A DNA stretch of 64,000 nt. It comes from Nonomuraea dietziae (GTDB lineage Bacteria; Actinomycetota; Actinomycetes; Streptosporangiales; Streptosporangiaceae). The notes beneath the pieces are model-generated. The model saw nothing but the letters and a program-made list of their open reading frames with translations. It was not told the DNA's origin and did no database searches. The stretch covers positions 2,046,001-2,110,000 of the forward strand of contig NZ_JACIBV010000001.1 in assembly GCF_014195505.1 (NCBI RefSeq), written 5' to 3'. The position numbers and the translations under genes were made by a program. This document shows, piece after piece, positions 8,902-17,695 of the stretch (its first letter is position 1; every line of letters starts with the position of its first letter).

Positions 8902-9669
8902 GTGAGCCTGCCTGTACGTGAACGTTCCCCCCGGCCCGGTGGCGGCCGCCATCGGCGGCCCGTGCCCACGTCCCTGCCGCCGGACGCCCCTGCCCTCGTG
9001 CTGGCGTGCCCCGCCGACCCCGGCGGCTACGCCGAGGAGATCGTCGGGCTCGTGCGTGTCGACAACCCGCACATCGAGGTGCGCCTGGCCACGTTCGAGG
9101 ATCTCGCAGACCAGCTCCCGCAGGACCGCGCCGCGATCGTGGTGCCGCTGACGCTCTGGCCCGACCCCGCGGTCACCGAGGAGATCTCCAAGGTCGTCGC
9201 GGCCACCGGCGCCGACGCCACCATCACCGACGCGCTCGGCCCGCACCCGCTGCTGGCCGAGGCGCTGCACATCAAGCTGGCCGAGAAGGAGCTCGCCAGG
9301 GCCGACAGGATGCGCCTGCTCAGCGTCTCCAGCCCTGTCGACGCGGTCATCCTCGGCACCGTCGGCGGCGAGCAGGCCGTCCACGCCGCCCAGGCCACCG
9401 CCGTACTGCTCGCCTCGCGCCTCACCCTGCCCGTCGTGGCGGCCTCGCTCGACAGCGAGCCCGGCGTCGACGTGGCCGCCGCACGGCTGCGCGCCGCGGG
9501 CGCCGAGCGCCTGGCGATCTCCCCCTGCCTCATCGGGCACGAGGCCGACGCCTCCGTGCTGGAGTCGGCCGCGGCGAGCGTGGGGGCCGGATTCGCCGAC
9601 CCGCTGGGCGCGCACGGGGCCGTCGCCGAACTTGTCGCGCGTGCTTACGGCAGTCAACTGGCGACTTGA
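8902..9669 (+). CDS. CbiX/SirB-like chelatase-fold protein, active-site motifs degenerate
   Basis: A 255-residue protein with the two-lobed layout of the CbiX/SirB sirohydrochlorin chelatases: an N-terminal lobe (ALVLACPADPGGYAEEIVGL, ~30-49, then IVVPLTLWPDPAV) and a C-terminal lobe (LTLPVVAASLDSEPGVDVAA, then AISPCLIGHEADA). In active enzymes the first strand ends in a HGSRDP-type loop whose His inserts the metal; here it reads CPADPGG with no His. One His remains in the second lobe (LIGHEAD). The first ~25 Pro/Arg-rich residues may be a disordered extension or a start called too early; I see no strong Shine-Dalgarno at the GTG. It may bind metal or tetrapyrrole without chelatase activity. 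No cobalamin or siroheme genes are nearby. Confidence 0.6.
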   Translation: MSLPVRERSPRPGGGRHRRPVPTSLPPDAPALVLACPADPGGYAEEIVGLVRVDNPHIEVRLATFEDLADQLPQDRAAIVVPLTLWPDPAVTEEISKVVAATGADATITDALGPHPLLAEALHIKLAEKELARADRMRLLSVSSPVDAVILGTVGGEQAVHAAQATAVLLASRLTLPVVAASLDSEPGVDVAAARLRAAGAERLAISPCLIGHEADASVLESAAASVGAGFADPLGAHGAVAELVARAYGSQLAT

Positions 9670-9711
9670 CCGCTCTTGTGAAGATCGCGGCCCAGGCGTT
9701 ACCGTCTGCGC

Positions 9712-10260
9712 ATGCGCAGCGTCCACGTCACCGGCGAGCGGCTGGGCCTGCGTGAGGTGACCGTCGACGACGTCGACGCGCTGCACGCCGTCTACGGGGA
9801 TCCGGCCGCCACCCATCATCTGCCCTTCGACCCGCGCACCCGCGAGGAGGTCGCCGAGATCGTCGCCGAGGCGATCACGGCGGCCGCGGCGACCCCTCGC
9901 CGCCTGTACGTGCTGGCCGTCACCGACAGCGAGACGCGCGCGGTGATCGGCGTGGCCCGCCTGCACATCGAGGCCGACCACCCGCACAGCGCCGAGATCG
10001 GCCTCGGCCTGCGCTCCGACCTGTGGGGACGTGGCATCGGCACGGACCTGATCCGGTTACTGCTGAAGTTCGGCTTCAAGGACCTGGGGCTGCACCGCCT
10101 CTGGGGCGCCCGCTCCCCCGCGAACACGGCCGCGCAGCTGGCGATGCTCGTCGCGGGGATGGTGGAGGAGGGGCGCATCCGCCATCACGTGCCCACCCCC
10201 GCGGGCTGGCGCGACTCCATCGTGCACTCCGCCCTGGCCGACGAGTGGCCCGCCCACTGA
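9712..10260 (+). CDS. GNAT-family N-acetyltransferase (RimJ/RimL type)
   Basis: 182 residues with the acetyl-CoA-binding GNAT core: LGLREVTVDDVDALHAVYGD at the N-terminus, a central strand (AEIGLGLRSDLWGRGIG, motif A, where RGIG contacts the pyrophosphate) and LGLHRLWGARSPANTAA (motif B). This arrangement is typical of the RimJ/RimL branch, which acetylates protein N-termini or small amines. It starts 42 nt after the CbiX-like gene on the same strand and could share its transcript. The acceptor substrate cannot be told from sequence. Confidence 0.85.
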   Translation: MRSVHVTGERLGLREVTVDDVDALHAVYGDPAATHHLPFDPRTREEVAEIVAEAITAAAATPRRLYVLAVTDSETRAVIGVARLHIEADHPHSAEIGLGLRSDLWGRGIGTDLIRLLLKFGFKDLGLHRLWGARSPANTAAQLAMLVAGMVEEGRIRHHVPTPAGWRDSIVHSALADEWPAH

Positions 10261-10385
10261 AGCCGATCGGCTCAGCCACTGCCGGAATTGGTCGTTTTAA
10301 GAAATTTCTCATCTTTGCTCCGTCGGTCCCACCGACCCGGAATGATCTAGACCGGTCGAGTGCCGACCGATCCGATTGGAGCAAT

Positions 10386-11939
10386 GTGCGAAGAAGTCTT
10401 TCTCTCCTTGCCACCGCCTTCGTCGTGGTGGCGGCGGTGCTGCCCGTACCCGCGGCCGGTGCGTCGGCAGGAAACGGAAGCCCGGCTCCTCCGGGGAGCG
10501 GCGGCATCGCCTGGGCGCCCTGCCAAGAGGAGCCCACCGCCGAGTGCGGCAAGCTGGCCGTCCCGATCGACTGGTCCAAGCCCGATGGGCCCACCATCGA
10601 CCTGGCCGTCGCCCGCCGCAAGGCCACCGACCCCGCGGCCCGCGTCGGCTCCCTCGTGATCAACCCGGGCGGGCCCGGCGGTTCCGGCGTGGAAGCCGCC
10701 TACGGCGCCCCCGGTTTCTTCACCGAGGAGCTCCAGCGGCGCTTCGACATCGTCGGCTTCGACCCGCGAGGCGTGGGCCGCAGCCACCCGGTCGTGTGCT
10801 CGGCGTCGGTGTACAACCAGATGCCGCACGCGGTCATGACGAGCCAGGCCGACTTCGACAGGTGGAGCGCCTACGCCAAGAGGCTGCGCCAGGACTGCCG
10901 GGCCCGAACCGGCCCCCTGTACGACCACGTCGACTCGACCAACGTCGCGCGTGACATGGACGCCCTCCGCGCCGCCCTCGGCGAGGAGAAGCTCACCTAC
11001 TACGGCATCTCGTACGGCACGCTGATCGGCCAGATGTACGCCGAGCTGTTCCCGCACCGGATCAGGGCCATGGCCCTGGACAGCAACATGGACCACAGCC
11101 TCGGGGTCAAGGCTTTCCTCGACACCGAGGCGGCCGCCGTCGAGGACGCCTTCGACGAGTTCGCCGGCTGGTGCGCGCAGGAGCCCAGCTGCGCCCTGCA
11201 CGGCCAGGACGTCCGGGCGGTGTGGGAGAGGCTGCTGGCCAAGGCTCGGAGCGGAAAGCTCTACTACCCGGGCGTGCCTGACCGCCCGATGACCGAGCTG
11301 CAGGTCCTGTGGCAGGGCGTGCTCGGCACCGAAGGCCCCGCCTGGCAGCTGCTGAGCGAGATGCTCCGCGCCCTGGACGGCGGCGGACCGCTGCCGCCGT
11401 GGGTGCCGCCGCTGCCCGGCCGCCAGCCGGTGGAGGGCGAGCTCGCCCACCTGCCGACCGTGATCCTCTGTGAGGACTACAACCTACGGGTGCGCAACTA
11501 CAAGCAGTACGCCGCGCTGCTGCGCAGCTCCAACCGCCGCGCCCCCGACATGCGCTACAACCCCATGCCGATCGAGGACCTGCCCGTCTGCCTCAACCAC
11601 CCCACCACCAATCCGCAGCACAGGCTGCGTTACAGGGGCAGCGCTCCGATCATGCTGGGCAGCTCGCTGCACGACCCCTCCACCCCGTACGGCTGGTCGG
11701 CCAACGTGGCCCGCCAGCTCGGCCCCAAGGCGGTGCTGCTCACCTACGAGGGCTGGGGTCACCGCATCTACGGCAAGGAGGAGTGCGCCACCGTGCCCTT
11801 CGACCAGTACCTGATCTCGCTGGTCGTGCCCGCGCCAGGCACCCGCTGCCCGGTGGGCGGAGGATCCAGGTCGCTGCTGAAGCAGCGCCAGTCCGAGCTG
11901 TGGCGGACGGACAACCTCCACTGGGGCGTCCGCTTCTGA
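10386..11939 (+). CDS. secreted alpha/beta hydrolase, tripeptidyl-aminopeptidase (TAP) family
   Basis: Exported serine peptidase-like hydrolase of 517 residues. GTG 10386 is preceded by GGAG and begins a Sec signal peptide (MRRSLSLLATAFVVVAAVLP, cleavage near AAGASA). The oxyanion loop NPGGPGGSG is at ~93-101, nucleophile elbow GISYG with Ser209, a late acid in GSSLHDPSTPYGWS, and the catalytic His in YEGWGHRIYG, inside the TAP-type C-terminal domain. SlpD/SlpE and tripeptidyl aminopeptidases of Streptomyces have this architecture and release short peptides from secreted proteins. Several Cys residues suit an extracellular protein. A strong terminator follows the stop. Confidence 0.88.
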   Translation: MRRSLSLLATAFVVVAAVLPVPAAGASAGNGSPAPPGSGGIAWAPCQEEPTAECGKLAVPIDWSKPDGPTIDLAVARRKATDPAARVGSLVINPGGPGGSGVEAAYGAPGFFTEELQRRFDIVGFDPRGVGRSHPVVCSASVYNQMPHAVMTSQADFDRWSAYAKRLRQDCRARTGPLYDHVDSTNVARDMDALRAALGEEKLTYYGISYGTLIGQMYAELFPHRIRAMALDSNMDHSLGVKAFLDTEAAAVEDAFDEFAGWCAQEPSCALHGQDVRAVWERLLAKARSGKLYYPGVPDRPMTELQVLWQGVLGTEGPAWQLLSEMLRALDGGGPLPPWVPPLPGRQPVEGELAHLPTVILCEDYNLRVRNYKQYAALLRSSNRRAPDMRYNPMPIEDLPVCLNHPTTNPQHRLRYRGSAPIMLGSSLHDPSTPYGWSANVARQLGPKAVLLTYEGWGHRIYGKEECATVPFDQYLISLVVPAPGTRCPVGGGSRSLLKQRQSELWRTDNLHWGVRF

Positions 11940-11945
11940 TCCACC

Positions 11946-11980
11946 CCTCGGGGCCCGCCGGAATCCGGCGGGCCCCGAGG
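11946..11980 (+). terminator. 16-bp perfect hairpin after the TAP-type hydrolase
   Basis: CCTCGGGGCCCGCCGG, loop AAT, CCGGCGGGCCCCGAGG: a perfect 16-bp GC stem with a three-base loop, 7 bp after the stop codon. There is no T-tract, which is common for actinobacterial terminators. The remaining ~205 bases to the next gene (11981-12186) show nothing else recognisable. Confidence 0.8.
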
Positions 11981-12186
11981 CCGCCGTGACGCCGCCCCGC
12001 CTTCATCCGGGCTGGGCGTACGGCCGAGCTCCGGCCCGCTCTGACGTGCCCCGGCCGCCTGGCCAGACAGTCAGGCGACGCCTCGCCACCACTCCGCGGT
12101 GCACACCCTTCGAGCTGCTCATATTTCCGTCCCCGCACGCCGGCCTGGGCAGGGGCTCATCATCCGGCACAGTGCACCACCGGTCC

Positions 12187-12720
12187 TCATTGCGCCGGTG
12201 GGAGCCAGCCCGTCAGGCGGAGGGCCTGTTCGGCGGCCTCCGGTGCCATGAGGCCGGTGGCGTCGAGGGTGAAGTCCTCGGTCCTGGCCTGTTCGAGGAT
12301 CGCCTCCAGTTCGCCCGAGCGGTCCAGGTGCCAGCGCAGGCCCTGCTCGTCGAGTTCGTGGCGGCGGGTCAGGCGGCGCCGTACCTCCCCCAGGTCGACG
12401 CGGAGCCTGCAGACCGTCAGGTCGTCCACCCCCAGCGCCGCCAGGTATCCCGCTCGCTCCTGGCGCGACTCGACCACGCCCGCGAGAACCAGCCGCTCGG
12501 AGCCCGCCTCGAGGTAGTTGCCCGCGACGGCGCGCAGGTTGCGCAGCGTGAGCCCCGTGTTGAACCTGTCGTGCGGCGGGCTGGGCCAGGCGCGGCGCAG
12601 CCAGTCGAGGTCGATGACGGCGTTCGGGACCCCGGCTGCGGCGAGCAGGTCACCGGCCGCGTCGGCCACCGAGGTCTTGCCGGAGCCGACGGTGCCGTTG
12701 ATCAGGAGGGCGGAGGGCAT
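12187..12720 (-). CDS. P-loop kinase-like ATPase (AAA_33/zeta-toxin-like fold)
   Basis: Small (177-residue) nucleotide-binding protein opening with a Walker A motif GTVGSGKTS at residues 9-17, followed by VIDLDWLRRAWP (probable substrate/Mg acidic motif) and RRRLTRRHELDEQGLRWH, an Arg-rich lid like those of adenylylsulfate or gluconate kinases. Such stand-alone P-loop proteins phosphorylate small molecules in the cytoplasm; the acceptor is unknown. It lies between two convergent/divergent single genes, with no antitoxin-like partner, so a toxin role is not supported. Confidence 0.75.
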   Translation of the reverse strand: MPSALLINGTVGSGKTSVADAAGDLLAAAGVPNAVIDLDWLRRAWPSPPHDRFNTGLTLRNLRAVAGNYLEAGSERLVLAGVVESRQERAGYLAALGVDDLTVCRLRVDLGEVRRRLTRRHELDEQGLRWHLDRSGELEAILEQARTEDFTLDATGLMAPEAAEQALRLTGWLPPAQ

Positions 12721-12827
12721 CCTCGGATCCTAGGGCGACGCGCGGATCGGGCCGACACACGGCGACCGGCCGCGGATTGTCGGTGGGGCGGTCTAGCATG
12801 AGCGACCTCACGGAGGGATGTTGACTG

Positions 12828-13277
12828 ATGCTCGACTCGTTGATCGTGCCGCTCCTGGTCACCACCGACCTGCCGCCCGAGGCGGATCTGGCCGAGTTCG
12901 GTGAGCTGCTCACCGGCGCCACGCGGACCCTCGATCGCCAGGGCTCGAGCTACGCGGCGTTCCTGGCGGGAAAGGTGTTCTGGCTCGACAGTCCCGGCTC
13001 GGCCGAGGCGAAGGGCGGCGACCTGCGGTTCGCGGCGCTGATCGGCTACCTGGCCGCCTCGGGCCCCTCGCACGCGGCGCGGGAGGTCGTGGCCGACGCC
13101 CGTAGGGCGATCAGCGCCGCGGTCGACGCGCGCTACGGCGACGTCGGCGCGGCGACGCCCGCGGTGATGGCGATCAGGGTGAAGGACGTGCGGGAGCGCA
13201 CGCCCTCTCCCGCCCTGTTCGTCGAGACCGCCGACGCCCTCCCCGAGCTGGTGGCCGTCGCCAAGCCCTACATCTGA
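12828..13277 (+). CDS. hypothetical protein, 149 aa
   Basis: ATG 12828 follows a GGAGGG box at 12812-12817. The protein is soluble, acidic and alanine-rich with no signal peptide or membrane segment. It shows alternating strands and helices (LIVPLLVTTDLPPEADLAEF, SYAAFLAGKVFWLDSPG, PSPALFVETADALPELVAVAKPYI). I recognise no family and no catalytic motif. It is divergent from the P-loop kinase with a 107-bp gap that includes a TAGCAT-like -10. Third-position GC bias matches its neighbours, supporting a real gene. Confidence 0.65.
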   Translation: MLDSLIVPLLVTTDLPPEADLAEFGELLTGATRTLDRQGSSYAAFLAGKVFWLDSPGSAEAKGGDLRFAALIGYLAASGPSHAAREVVADARRAISAAVDARYGDVGAATPAVMAIRVKDVRERTPSPALFVETADALPELVAVAKPYI

Positions 13278-13385
13278 GGCGGGGCGCCCGCCCGCACGCG
13301 GGCATGATCGCGCCTCGTACGGGCGGGCGGCCTGATCGTCAGAGCGCGGTCGCGAGGGCCTCGCTGAGGCCGATGCGCGGAACAC

Positions 13386-14573
13386 TCACGGGATCACTTC
13401 GGCACGTTCCTGATCCTCCCCGCGCGGTCGGAGCCGGCGCCCGCTTCTCGACAGCACCAGCGCGATCACCAGGTACGGCACGCCGAACAGGGCGAACAGC
13501 GCGCTGTGCGGCAGCACGAGCGACGCCGCGCCGTACACGAGGAGGGCGAGGATGGTGCACAGGTCGGTGACCAGGCCCGCCAGTGACGTCACGGTCGCGC
13601 GGCTCGGTCCCGTGATGCGCTCCTGCAGCCTGGCGTCGGCCAGCACGCCGCCGAGCTGGAACATCGCGAAGGCCACCGCGATGCCGGCGAACCCCGCCGG
13701 GTGCCCGGTGATGGCGCCCAGGCTGAGAGCCAGGCCGCCGACGGCGAGGACGGCGGCGAAGCCGCGGGCGCGCATGCGGCTGCCGTACGTGGCCAGCAGG
13801 CCACCGGAGGTGGCGCCGACCCAGACCAGCAGCACCAGCAGGGGCACGGCCGTCGTCGCCGCCCCGCTCTCCCTGGCCAGCAGCGGGACGTACTCCTCCA
13901 GCTCGCCCCAGATCGCGGTCACGGCGGGGACCAGCAGCAGCGCGCTCCGTACCTTGGGCGAGGTGCGCGCCTCGGCGAGGCCGGCGCGCAGGGTGTCGAG
14001 GTAGCCGGTGGGGTCCTCGTCGTGTGCGGCGGCGCGCCGCTCGGTGAAGGTCAGGGCGACCAGCGCGCAGGCCAGGCAGGCCAGCACGCTGGCGACGCCC
14101 ACCACGGTGTAGCCGCCCCCGGCGAAGACGGGGCCGGCCACGGCCATCGAGAGCGCGACGGCGACCAGGCCGACGGAGCGGGCCCTGCCCATGACCTTGG
14201 CGTACTCCTCGGCCGCGCCGTCGTGGTCGAGGTGGTCGTAGACGAGCGCCTCGAGCGCGCCCGACTCCAGCGCCTCACGAGCGCCCCACAGCACGAACCC
14301 GACCGCGAAGGCCCAGTAGGCGGGCACGGCGGTCCACAGCGCGAAGCCGGCGGCGCCGAGCAGGGGGGCCGCGACGAGCAGCGCCCTGCGCGACAGCGTG
14401 TCGGCCAGCGCGCCTGACGGCACCTCCAGCAGCAGGCCCGACGCGGCCCAGATGACGAGCAGCGAGGTGATCTCGGGAACGGTCAGCCCGCTGTCGGAGA
14501 ACAGCAGGGCATAGACCGGATAGAGCAGGATGAAGTCGCCCAGGAACGCGTAGGCGTAGAGCTTCAGAGGCAT
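13386..14573 (-). CDS. MFS transporter, likely efflux
   Basis: 395-residue major facilitator permease with about 12 hydrophobic segments and the motif VPSGALADTLSRRALLV in loop 2-3. I chose ATG 14573 (MPLKLYAYAFLGDFILLYPV) because AGGAAG lies ~6 nt upstream and because the extra 22 residues of the longer frame are Arg-rich and not membrane-like. The early LLEVPSGALAD signature is shared with many antibiotic or metabolite exporters. It is a single gene, convergent with the hypothetical gene to its left; substrate unknown. Confidence 0.82.
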   Translation of the reverse strand: MPLKLYAYAFLGDFILLYPVYALLFSDSGLTVPEITSLLVIWAASGLLLEVPSGALADTLSRRALLVAAPLLGAAGFALWTAVPAYWAFAVGFVLWGAREALESGALEALVYDHLDHDGAAEEYAKVMGRARSVGLVAVALSMAVAGPVFAGGGYTVVGVASVLACLACALVALTFTERRAAAHDEDPTGYLDTLRAGLAEARTSPKVRSALLLVPAVTAIWGELEEYVPLLARESGAATTAVPLLVLLVWVGATSGGLLATYGSRMRARGFAAVLAVGGLALSLGAITGHPAGFAGIAVAFAMFQLGGVLADARLQERITGPSRATVTSLAGLVTDLCTILALLVYGAASLVLPHSALFALFGVPYLVIALVLSRSGRRLRPRGEDQERAEVIP

Positions 14574-14760
14574 GAGGTCTTCCTGACGGAGGGATCGGAC
14601 GTCGGGCGTAAGGCAGCGCGCCCGGGGGTCCGCGTTCACGCGCCCCGCGTCGACCTCTGGTGGTGGATCAATGTCGCCAGGTCATGCCCGGGAGTCTAAA
14701 CCCTCCAGGCAAGGACCAGCCAGACCGCTGACCCTGTGTTGACCCGATGCCGGGTACGGG

Positions 14761-15171
14761 ATGCACATGCTCTTCGGTAAAGAACACGTGCAGCGCTATC
14801 AGGAGACCGACGGCGCCGAGGGTCACGAGTGGAACGGCACCACGACACTGCTCCTGACCACGACAGGCCGCAAGTCGGGCAAGAAGTACACCACCCCGCT
14901 GATCTACCAGCGGCACGGCGACTCCTTCCTGGTCGTCGCCTCCAAGGGCGGCGACCCCCGCCACCCCGAGTGGTATCTCAACCTGCAGGCCGATCCCGAG
15001 GTCGAGGTGCAGGTGAAGGACGAGAAGTTCAGGGCCAGGGCGCACACCGCGCTGCCGGAGGAGAAGCCGGAGATGTGGCGCATGATGACCAGGGTCTGGC
15101 CCGACTACGACACCTACCAGACCAAGACCGACCGCGAGATCCCCGTGGTGGTCCTGGAGCGGCTCAGCTGA
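14761..15171 (+). CDS. F420H2-dependent nitroreductase/quinone reductase-fold protein (DDN family)
   Basis: 136 residues with the split-barrel deazaflavin-binding fold: LLTTTGRKSGKKYTTPLIYQ (phosphate-contact region), GDSFLVVASKGGDPRHPEWYLNLQADPEV (the GG.P.HP.WY.NL motif that defines the Ddn/nitroreductase group) and a C-terminal IPVVVLERL strand. Family members reduce quinones or nitro compounds with reduced F420, a cofactor found mainly in actinobacteria. Length equals Ddn-type enzymes. The start has no clear Shine-Dalgarno. It is a single gene whose last 8 nt overlap the convergent acetyltransferase. Confidence 0.88.
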   Translation: MHMLFGKEHVQRYQETDGAEGHEWNGTTTLLLTTTGRKSGKKYTTPLIYQRHGDSFLVVASKGGDPRHPEWYLNLQADPEVEVQVKDEKFRARAHTALPEEKPEMWRMMTRVWPDYDTYQTKTDREIPVVVLERLS

Positions 15172-15745
15172 CCGGCTCCCTCAGCATGGCCCAGACGGTG
15201 GGTCCTGCCTTGGGCAGGCGGATCTCCTCTGTGACTTTGAAGCCGTGCTTCTCGTAGAAGGGGACGTTGCTCTCCTTGCTGCTCTCCAGGTAGGCCGCCG
15301 TCCCCTCGCTGTCGCAGTGGGCGAGCCTGCCGGCCAGCATGGCGCTGCCCGCCCCGCGGCCCTGCGCCGCGGGGTCGGTGCCGATCTCCGCCAGGTACCA
15401 GTGCGGCACCCGCGGCCTGCGCCGGTGGAACTCCGTCTGCAGGAGCTGTCCGTAGGTGACGCGGCCGCCCATCGCCATCAGGAAGCCGGGCAGCGAGCGC
15501 AGCGTCTCGAGCGGCGGCTGCCGGTAGCCCGGCGGGTCCCACAGCGCGGCACCGACGAGCTGTTCGCCGTCGATCGCCAGATCGCCGAGGGCGTGGACGT
15601 GGCGGGCGAGCGTGACGAACATCCGCTCCCTGCCCTCACCGGAGGGCAGCAGCCAGCGGACGACGGGATCGTCGTGGAAGGCGCGGCTCAGGACCGCGCC
15701 GATGCGGGCGGCGTCCGTCTTCTTGTCAGCCGGGCGAATGATCAC
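15164..15745 (-). CDS. GNAT-family N-acetyltransferase
   Basis: 193 residues. IGAVLSRAFHDDPVVRWLLP at the N-terminus and YLAEIGTDPAAQGRGAGSAM (acetyl-CoA motif A with the Q/RGxGxA loop) are typical of GNAT enzymes of the group that includes Streptomyces puromycin-type acetyltransferases. YLESSKESNVPFYEKHGF is motif B. The catalytic residues for a specific substrate cannot be identified. It lies one base after the stop-proximal end of the Nramp-related transporter gene, in the same direction, so the two are probably co-transcribed. Confidence 0.87.
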   Translation of the reverse strand: MIIRPADKKTDAARIGAVLSRAFHDDPVVRWLLPSGEGRERMFVTLARHVHALGDLAIDGEQLVGAALWDPPGYRQPPLETLRSLPGFLMAMGGRVTYGQLLQTEFHRRRPRVPHWYLAEIGTDPAAQGRGAGSAMLAGRLAHCDSEGTAAYLESSKESNVPFYEKHGFKVTEEIRLPKAGPTVWAMLREPVS

Positions 15746-15746
15746 G

Positions 15747-17240
15747 TCAGAACGTTACCAGTGGCTCTCCGAGGAAGTCGGCGATGAAGTTGACGAAGAA
15801 GAAGCCGAAGAACAGGAAGTTCAGCACCAGGATCACGTAGTGCCACCAGCGCGGCCTGGCCGCCTTCGGCAGCCTGCTGTTGAGGTACATCAGCAGGAAC
15901 GGGTAGATCAGCGCGCCGAGGTTGGACATGTTGGCCGACCACTGCACCAGCTCGACGGGGACCGCCAGGTGCAGCACGATGCCGATGACCACCAGCAGCG
16001 CGAGCATGAACGGGTAGTAGAAGCGCCGGGGGTCGCCCTCGACCAGGCGGCGCAGCCGGGGGCTGGTGGCGTGGGCGGCGTCGGTGGTGACGCGGACCAT
16101 CGCCTCGAAGATGCCCAGCTGGGTGGAGAAGAGGATCAGCACCCCGATGACCAGCACCAGGATGAACATCGGCCGGCCGTACTCCTCGTTGAGCGCGGTG
16201 GCGACGAAGGTCGGCACGTTGGCGGTGGTCGGCCGCTGCCCCGTCATCTCGACGGCACGGGCCATCAGCATGGTGGGCAGCAGCATGCCGAGCATCGCGC
16301 CGACGAAGAAGACGCCCCACATGTCGACGAGCAGCAGGCGGTACCACCGCTTCCACAGGGCTGTGTTCTTCGCGTCGTCGGGGAAGGTGACGCCGCTGGC
16401 CAGCAGCTCGCTGCGGCTGCCGCGCATGCCGGAGATGAACCCCGCGCGGTAGCCCATGCCGTAGCCCTTGTCGCGGTAGTGGCCCATCACGTACCAGTTC
16501 AGTCCTGAGGCCAGCGCGGTGAACCCGGCCAGGCCGCCCAGCTGGGTGGCGGTGATCCCCGCCGGCGGGGCGGCCGGGGTGACGAAGCCCCTGATGGCCT
16601 CCCACCACTGCTCGAAGGGCACCACGAACAGGTCGATGACGAGCAGCGTGATGAGGATGGCGCTGACCATCACCCAGTTGGCCAGCTCCAGCACCCTGCT
16701 GATGCGGCGGGCGAGCGCGGTGATGACGAAGACGAGCACGAGCAGGGCGATGGCCCACAGCCTGGGCTCCTCGGCTCCCCGGGGCGGCGCGACGCCGTGG
16801 ACGAGCGCGTAGAGGCCCTGCCCCGCGGAGGCGGCCCATCCACCCGCGATGAAGGCGAAGATCACCACGAAGACGGAGAGCGGCACCCAGAACTTGAAGC
16901 CGGGCGGCACCCTGCCCCAGCCCACGACCGGCACCTCGCCCGTGGCCAGGACGTAGCGCGAGCACTCTACGTTGTAGAAGGTCTGCAGGAGCGCCGAGAT
17001 CGTGATGACCCAGCCGACGCCCACGAAGCCGTACTGCCCGACGGCCTGGGGCCCCAGCAGCCATTCGCCGCTGCCGACGGAGATGCCCAGCGCGATGAGC
17101 GAGGGGCCGACGGCGTACTTGAACAGCTCCTTCGGCCCGATGCGCTGGACGCCGAAGACCTCCTCGGGGCGCGGCAGGTCGGTGACGGTGAGATCGGGGC
17201 GGCTGACTCCGAGTGGTCTGGACTGCGTGACTTCGGTCAT
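15747..17240 (-). CDS. Nramp-related membrane transporter lacking the metal motif
   Basis: 497 residues, about 11-12 membrane segments, with the LeuT-like repeat pattern of the Nramp family. ATG 17240 follows AGGAGG. In metal-transporting Nramp proteins the first helix breaks at DPGN and helix 6 carries an MPH motif; here the equivalent of the first is GPSLIALGISVGSGEWLLGP, with no Asp or Asn, and I see no MPH. Members with this VGSGEW signature are widespread in actinobacteria and annotated Nramp, but metal transport is unproven. The ~20-residue hydrophilic leader is cytoplasmic. The acetyltransferase gene follows with one base between them. Confidence 0.78.
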   Translation of the reverse strand: MTEVTQSRPLGVSRPDLTVTDLPRPEEVFGVQRIGPKELFKYAVGPSLIALGISVGSGEWLLGPQAVGQYGFVGVGWVITISALLQTFYNVECSRYVLATGEVPVVGWGRVPPGFKFWVPLSVFVVIFAFIAGGWAASAGQGLYALVHGVAPPRGAEEPRLWAIALLVLVFVITALARRISRVLELANWVMVSAILITLLVIDLFVVPFEQWWEAIRGFVTPAAPPAGITATQLGGLAGFTALASGLNWYVMGHYRDKGYGMGYRAGFISGMRGSRSELLASGVTFPDDAKNTALWKRWYRLLLVDMWGVFFVGAMLGMLLPTMLMARAVEMTGQRPTTANVPTFVATALNEEYGRPMFILVLVIGVLILFSTQLGIFEAMVRVTTDAAHATSPRLRRLVEGDPRRFYYPFMLALLVVIGIVLHLAVPVELVQWSANMSNLGALIYPFLLMYLNSRLPKAARPRWWHYVILVLNFLFFGFFFVNFIADFLGEPLVTF

Positions 17241-17325
17241 GCTGCGCCTCCTGGTGTGCTCTCGCACCCCCCTATGACCCAGCGTTGTCTGTAACAAAGA
17301 GGACGGCAAGACCCATTTCTCAAAT

Positions 17326-17688
17326 ATGGACATCGCTTTCGACCGTCAAGAGCAACTGCAGCAGATTCAGAGCGGCTTGCTCCCCGGCGAGCAGGTCATA
17401 GCGGTCTACGACGCCATCGGGGCGGGCACGGGCTTCCTCGGCCTCACCGATCGGCGCGTGATCGTGCAGGACAAGTCGTTCGTGGGCAAGAAGGTCGCCA
17501 TCACGAGCATCCCCTACGCCAAGATCTCAGCGGTGAGCGTGGTGAGCAACAAGTCGTTCGCCGGGTCGTTCTTCTCCTCGGGCGCCATCGCCATCCATGT
17601 CGGGACGCACACCTACGAGGTGGAGTTCAGGGGCGAGAACAAGGCCCACCACGTGCACAACGTGATCCTGCACTACATCGCCAGATGA
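17326..17688 (+). CDS. bacterial PH-domain protein
   Basis: 120 residues forming a single bacterial PH-like domain (YokE/bPH type): LLPGEQVIAVYDAIGAGTGF, LGLTDRRVIVQDKSFVGKK, the ITSIPYAKISAVSVV strand and a C-terminal helix. It has no signal peptide or membrane segment. Such domains are small oligomeric scaffolds of unknown role. It is divergent from the Nramp-related gene across 85 bp and convergent with the YfiH-type gene (7-bp gap). Confidence 0.8.
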   Translation: MDIAFDRQEQLQQIQSGLLPGEQVIAVYDAIGAGTGFLGLTDRRVIVQDKSFVGKKVAITSIPYAKISAVSVVSNKSFAGSFFSSGAIAIHVGTHTYEVEFRGENKAHHVHNVILHYIAR

Positions 17689-17695
17689 GACGGGG

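Noticed and set aside
12187..12720. P-loop protein as a zeta-type toxin
   Set aside because: No epsilon-like antitoxin is adjacent, and the Arg-rich lid fits small-molecule kinases equally well.
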